Source of the DNA: Aquimarina sp. Aq107
Lineage (GTDB): Bacteria; Bacteroidota; Bacteroidia; Flavobacteriales; Flavobacteriaceae
DNA length: 64,000 nucleotides
Direction of reading: 5' to 3'
Assembly (NCBI RefSeq): GCF_943733665.1
Contig: NZ_OX030782.1
Coordinates: 1,074,001-1,138,000, forward strand
This document shows, piece by piece, positions 60,903 to 64,000 of this stretch. The position numbers and the translations under genes were made by a program. Numbering within the stretch: position 1 is the stretch's first letter; every line of letters begins with the position of its first letter. The notes below the pieces were generated by a model. That model made no database searches and had not been told where the DNA came from. It saw nothing but the letters and a program-made list of their open reading frames with translations.

Positions 60903-63900
60903 ATGAAAAAAACTATACTATTTATATTTTTATTTATCACGATAAAGTTTGCATATGGTCAACTCCCTTTTGATTGCAATGAAGCTAAGTTTTATCAAGT
61001 GATTTCAGGATCTTTAAGATCTTATGATCCGGTTACAGGTTCTTATTCAGAGCCATTACATACTACGCCAAGCTATAATGCTGGAGGTTACAATAATGTA
61101 GATGATTTTTTATACGCTATTAGAAGTAGTGATAGACATTTATTAAGAATCGGGATGGATCAAGTTGTAGATCTCGGAGCTGTTGCCACTAATAGAGGTG
61201 TTGATTTTGGTGGAGGTTATGCAGCGGATGTCGATAGCGAAGGGAATTTATGGGTCTTCCAAAATTCACAAGGAAGACAATCTTTTCATAAAATTATTAA
61301 CCTTCAGAGTTATGATGGTACCACTTCACCAACTTTTGAGATAGTAGTAGCAGATCAAGCTTCTCCAAATACGTGTGCAGATATCGTTTTTATAGATGGA
61401 AATCTTTATGGAGGTAGTAAAGGAGAAGTCTATAAATGGGACTTATCGTCATCAACACCAGTTTTTAGTTCTAAAACAGTAACAGATTTACCTAATGATA
61501 CTTTTGGAGCTTGTTATACAGACACTAGTAATAGGTTGTATGTGTCCAGTAATAAAGGAGGTTTACATTTGGTAAATGATTATGAAGGTGTCTCACCTTA
61601 TGCTACATTATTGAATAATACAGATGTAACCAATCAGAACGATGGTTTTAAATGTGCAGCAGGTGTTTCTCCAATTGATGCCGATGGAGATGAGGTATTA
61701 GATCCTTTTGACAAGGATACTGACGGAGATGGAATCCCGGATATTGTAGAAGGAGGAGGAATAGATCCTTATGGAGATGATGATAACGATGGGATTTTTA
61801 ATTATTTAGATCCTGATTTTGGCAACACGTGTAATAGTGGAGTTTCTTTAGTTTTTGATATTGATAGAGATGGTATTCCTAATGTACTAGATTTAGATAG
61901 TGATAATGATGGGATTTATGATATTGTAGAGGCTGGTCTTGGAAGTTACGACACGAATGGTGATGGTTTATTTAATAGTGAAGATGCTGGATTTCTGGAT
62001 TCTGATTTAGATGGTATTGCAGATGTCGTGGATGTTGACCAAACAGGTGTTGCGTTTTTTCCGGATGATACTGATGGAGATTTAATTTATGATCCTTATG
62101 ATATTGATGCAGATCAAGATGGGATTATAGATCTTATTGAAGGACAAAATAGTGCAACCTTCGTTTCTTTATCGGGATTGGATCAGGATAGAGATGGAGT
62201 TGATGATGCGTTTGATCCTGACCAAGGAGGTACTCCTCAAGGATATCAAAATACAGATAATACAGATACACCGGATTTTCTCGATACAGATTCAAACAAT
62301 GATGGAGTTTTAGATACTGTAGATGCTTATGATACTAATAATGATGGTATCGCTGATACCACTTTAGCTAATAACGATTTTGATCAAGATGGACTTGATG
62401 ATGGTTTTGATATTAAAGAAACTGTTTTTGATTCAGAAAATGGAGATCAAACACCAAGCAGTTTTCCTGTGGCTAGTACAGGAGAACGATATCAATATTT
62501 AGGTACATTTGATGTTGATGGTGTACCAGATTATTTGGTAGCAGATATTACTATAGATTCTGGCCTTTTGACCAAAATTGATGCAGCATTACCAGAGGGA
62601 GATTCTGTAGTAGATTTAAACCCTAATTATATTTATGGCGGTTATGATACTGATATTATAATAGAACAATCTACGAATGTCGCAATCACTTTTATCAATG
62701 AAAATACATCTTATGAAAACATTCTCGGATATTATACATACGATATTAATTCACCATTGGTAAAGACGCCGGAACCAGAGGATATTACTGTGATTTTGCC
62801 TAATTCATCCGCTTCAGGAAGTGGAGGAGGTTTAACTGCAGGGAATACCGTGGATTTAGGAAGTTTTCCGGCAAATACAGGAATAGGATGGGTTTTGTTG
62901 GTTGATGCGTGGGATGGTAGCGGTTTGGATGAAGGAATTTGGCAATTGTATTCGCAGACAGAATTTAATCCGGAATGTGACGAAACATTACGTCCTCATA
63001 ATATATTATTTAAAGATGATTCTAATGAAGTCATTGTATTAGGTTTCGAAGATGAAAGAAGGGATTATCCAGGAGTAGATAATGATTTTAATGATTTATT
63101 GTTTTACATTACCGCAGATCAATATTCTTCTATAAAGACGAGTAATATAATTGATTTAGAAGAAGAAGGTGAAGTAACTTCTGGTAATGATGGTGGGTTA
63201 GAAAGTAATGGAGATTTAGCTACTTTAATAGCGAAAAGAAATTTTACTAGATCAAAAACCAATGAAGTATACAATAAGAAAAAATTACAAAAAGAATTTA
63301 AACCAGGTAGTAAGTCCTATAAAACTAGGAATAATGATGATTTAAGCATTTATTTTCCTCAAACTGGAGCTACTGGAACTGAAACTTCTTATGTTTCTAC
63401 ACCAGAGGATTTAATAGATATTACGAATGCATCCTCGGTATTTTCTGTTGATTATTATAATAACGAAAATAGAGTAGGAGTTGGTTTAGCAACTGTAACT
63501 AGCGGAAAAATATACGATCATTCTAAAACGATTTGTGATCGATTGAATGGTTCTGTTTTAGAAGACATAAGAACACTAAGTGTTCGGGATTATACTCTAG
63601 TGAATACCAAGATTCGGAGACCTTCAGGAGAATTAGAGCAAACTTTGCATTTTTCAGTAAGATTAGATGAGTTTCAAAATGAGTTATATAGTCTTTGGAA
63701 TATTGATCAATATCCAGAAGGAGACTATTTGAACTTTCAAATTTGGGGAGGCTCTATTCCACAGGTAGTAAATATAGCGAATACCATTATCGATAAACTT
63801 TTAGAAGATAAAGGTTTAGGTAAGATGTTTATCCCATCTAATATTCCAGAGGTATTTGTGCAAAAAGGAAATTATAAGGATGGAAAGTTGATTCTTGATA

Positions 63901-64000
63901 TCGTGAATAAAAATCAAGTTGATCAATTTGATTTTAGAGGGAATAAAAGAGTTACAGAATTATCTGACGAAGAATTAATGCTCTCATCAATTTCATTGTC
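60903..64000 (+). CDS. very large secreted protein: DUF6923-like, TSP3-type repeats, DUF4114 (3' end cut)
   Basis: An open frame from ATG 60903 to the right edge, over 1030 residues with no stop. Signal peptide 1-20 (FAYGQ). Residues about 25-255 resemble a DUF6923-type propeller fragment ([21 protein letters not shown]). Residues about 258-520 hold many DxDxDGxxD calcium-type repeats ([37 protein letters not shown]) like thrombospondin type 3. A DUF4114 domain lies at about 640-740 ([22 protein letters not shown]). The rest, to the edge, is unassigned. Such proteins in Flavobacteria usually end in a T9SS sorting domain; that end lies outside the window. Probable surface or secreted adhesin. 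Confidence 0.85.
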   Translation, partial: MKKTILFIFLFITIKFAYGQLPFDCNEAKFYQVISGSLRSYDPVTGSYSEPLHTTPSYNAGGYNNVDDFLYAIRSSDRHLLRIGMDQVVDLGAVATNRGVDFGGGYAADVDSEGNLWVFQNSQGRQSFHKIINLQSYDGTTSPTFEIVVADQASPNTCADIVFIDGNLYGGSKGEVYKWDLSSSTPVFSSKTVTDLPNDTFGACYTDTSNRLYVSSNKGGLHLVNDYEGVSPYATLLNNTDVTNQNDGFKCAAGVSPIDADGDEVLDPFDKDTDGDGIPDIVEGGGIDPYGDDDNDGIFNYLDPDFGNTCNSGVSLVFDIDRDGIPNVLDLDSDNDGIYDIVEAGLGSYDTNGDGLFNSEDAGFLDSDLDGIADVVDVDQTGVAFFPDDTDGDLIYDPYDIDADQDGIIDLIEGQNSATFVSLSGLDQDRDGVDDAFDPDQGGTPQGYQNTDNTDTPDFLDTDSNNDGVLDTVDAYDTNNDGIADTTLANNDFDQDGLDDGFDIKETVFDSENGDQTPSSFPVASTGERYQYLGTFDVDGVPDYLVADITIDSGLLTKIDAALPEGDSVVDLNPNYIYGGYDTDIIIEQSTNVAITFINENTSYENILGYYTYDINSPLVKTPEPEDITVILPNSSASGSGGGLTAGNTVDLGSFPANTGIGWVLLVDAWDGSGLDEGIWQLYSQTEFNPECDETLRPHNILFKDDSNEVIVLGFEDERRDYPGVDNDFNDLLFYITADQYSSIKTSNIIDLEEEGEVTSGNDGGLESNGDLATLIAKRNFTRSKTNEVYNKKKLQKEFKPGSKSYKTRNNDDLSIYFPQTGATGTETSYVSTPEDLIDITNASSVFSVDYYNNENRVGVGLATVTSGKIYDHSKTICDRLNGSVLEDIRTLSVRDYTLVNTKIRRPSGELEQTLHFSVRLDEFQNELYSLWNIDQYPEGDYLNFQIWGGSIPQVVNIANTIIDKLLEDKGLGKMFIPSNIPEVFVQKGNYKDGKLILDIVNKNQVDQFDFRGNKRVTELSDEELMLSSISL

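Overview
The window is a piece of chromosome from a marine Flavobacteriaceae bacterium (Bacteroidota), most like Aquimarina or a close relative. The evidence is low GC content, promoters of the Bacteroidota type (TTG-N17-21-TAnnTTTG), a gldI gliding-type gene, large TonB-dependent receptors (TBDRs), FecR/ECF-sigma pairs, and flavobacterial gene orders such as parA-parB-DUF5683-dapB-lepB-WbqC-DUF6122 and nrnA-gldI-PPIase. The assignment is by gene content only. I see no insertion sequence, prophage, CRISPR array, rRNA or replication origin.

Layout. 1-6.6 kb: housekeeping genes (partial DUF3810, pepD, a cyclophilin-FKBP lipoprotein, gldI, a DHH phosphoesterase, a PhoD-like phosphatase, ndk). 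6.6-15.7 kb: a cell-surface signalling locus with an ECF sigma factor, a FecR anti-sigma factor and a signalling TBDR on the minus strand. Diverging from it are three tandem lipoproteins built from a ~90-residue four-cysteine repeat. 15.8-31.4 kb: a thioesterase, a lone GG-leader peptide, recF, ribH, mutL, two rhomboids, a membrane EEP nuclease and the parA...DUF6122 operon. 31.5-35.8 kb: an outer-membrane protein and an M16 protease. 36.1-43.5 kb: a second accessory island with three Cys-rich GG-leader peptides, a VKOR-thioredoxin oxidase, a membrane-anchored TPR-CHAT protease, a lipoprotein and a divergent sigma/TPR anti-sigma pair. 43.6-53.9 kb: a dienoyl-CoA reductase, a CapK-like/ATP-grasp pair, methylmalonyl-CoA mutase, divIC, udk and anmK. 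54-59.7 kb: a TBDR / PQQ-type sugar dehydrogenase / cytochrome c operon and a tRNA-Pro. 59.7-60.9 kb: a gene-poor stretch with two decayed reading frames. 60.9 kb to the end: a very large secreted protein with calcium-type repeats, cut by the window edge.

The most interesting result is that each accessory island carries its own candidate promoter code. In the first, GGGTRGGGT-N15-CGTTT stands with identical spacing in front of fecR-TBDR and each of the three repeat lipoproteins, while the sigma gene itself has an ordinary TAnnTTTG promoter. In the second, GGGTAACATT-N12-GAACAG occurs in front of the lipoprotein-CHAT operon and again in front of the VKOR-thioredoxin gene, and the divergent sigma gene again has an ordinary promoter. 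These look like two self-contained sigma regulons: one for a surface coat of repeat lipoproteins, the other coupling a periplasmic caspase-like protease with disulfide formation and probably with the Cys-rich peptides. Both interpretations are inference from sequence and need experiment.
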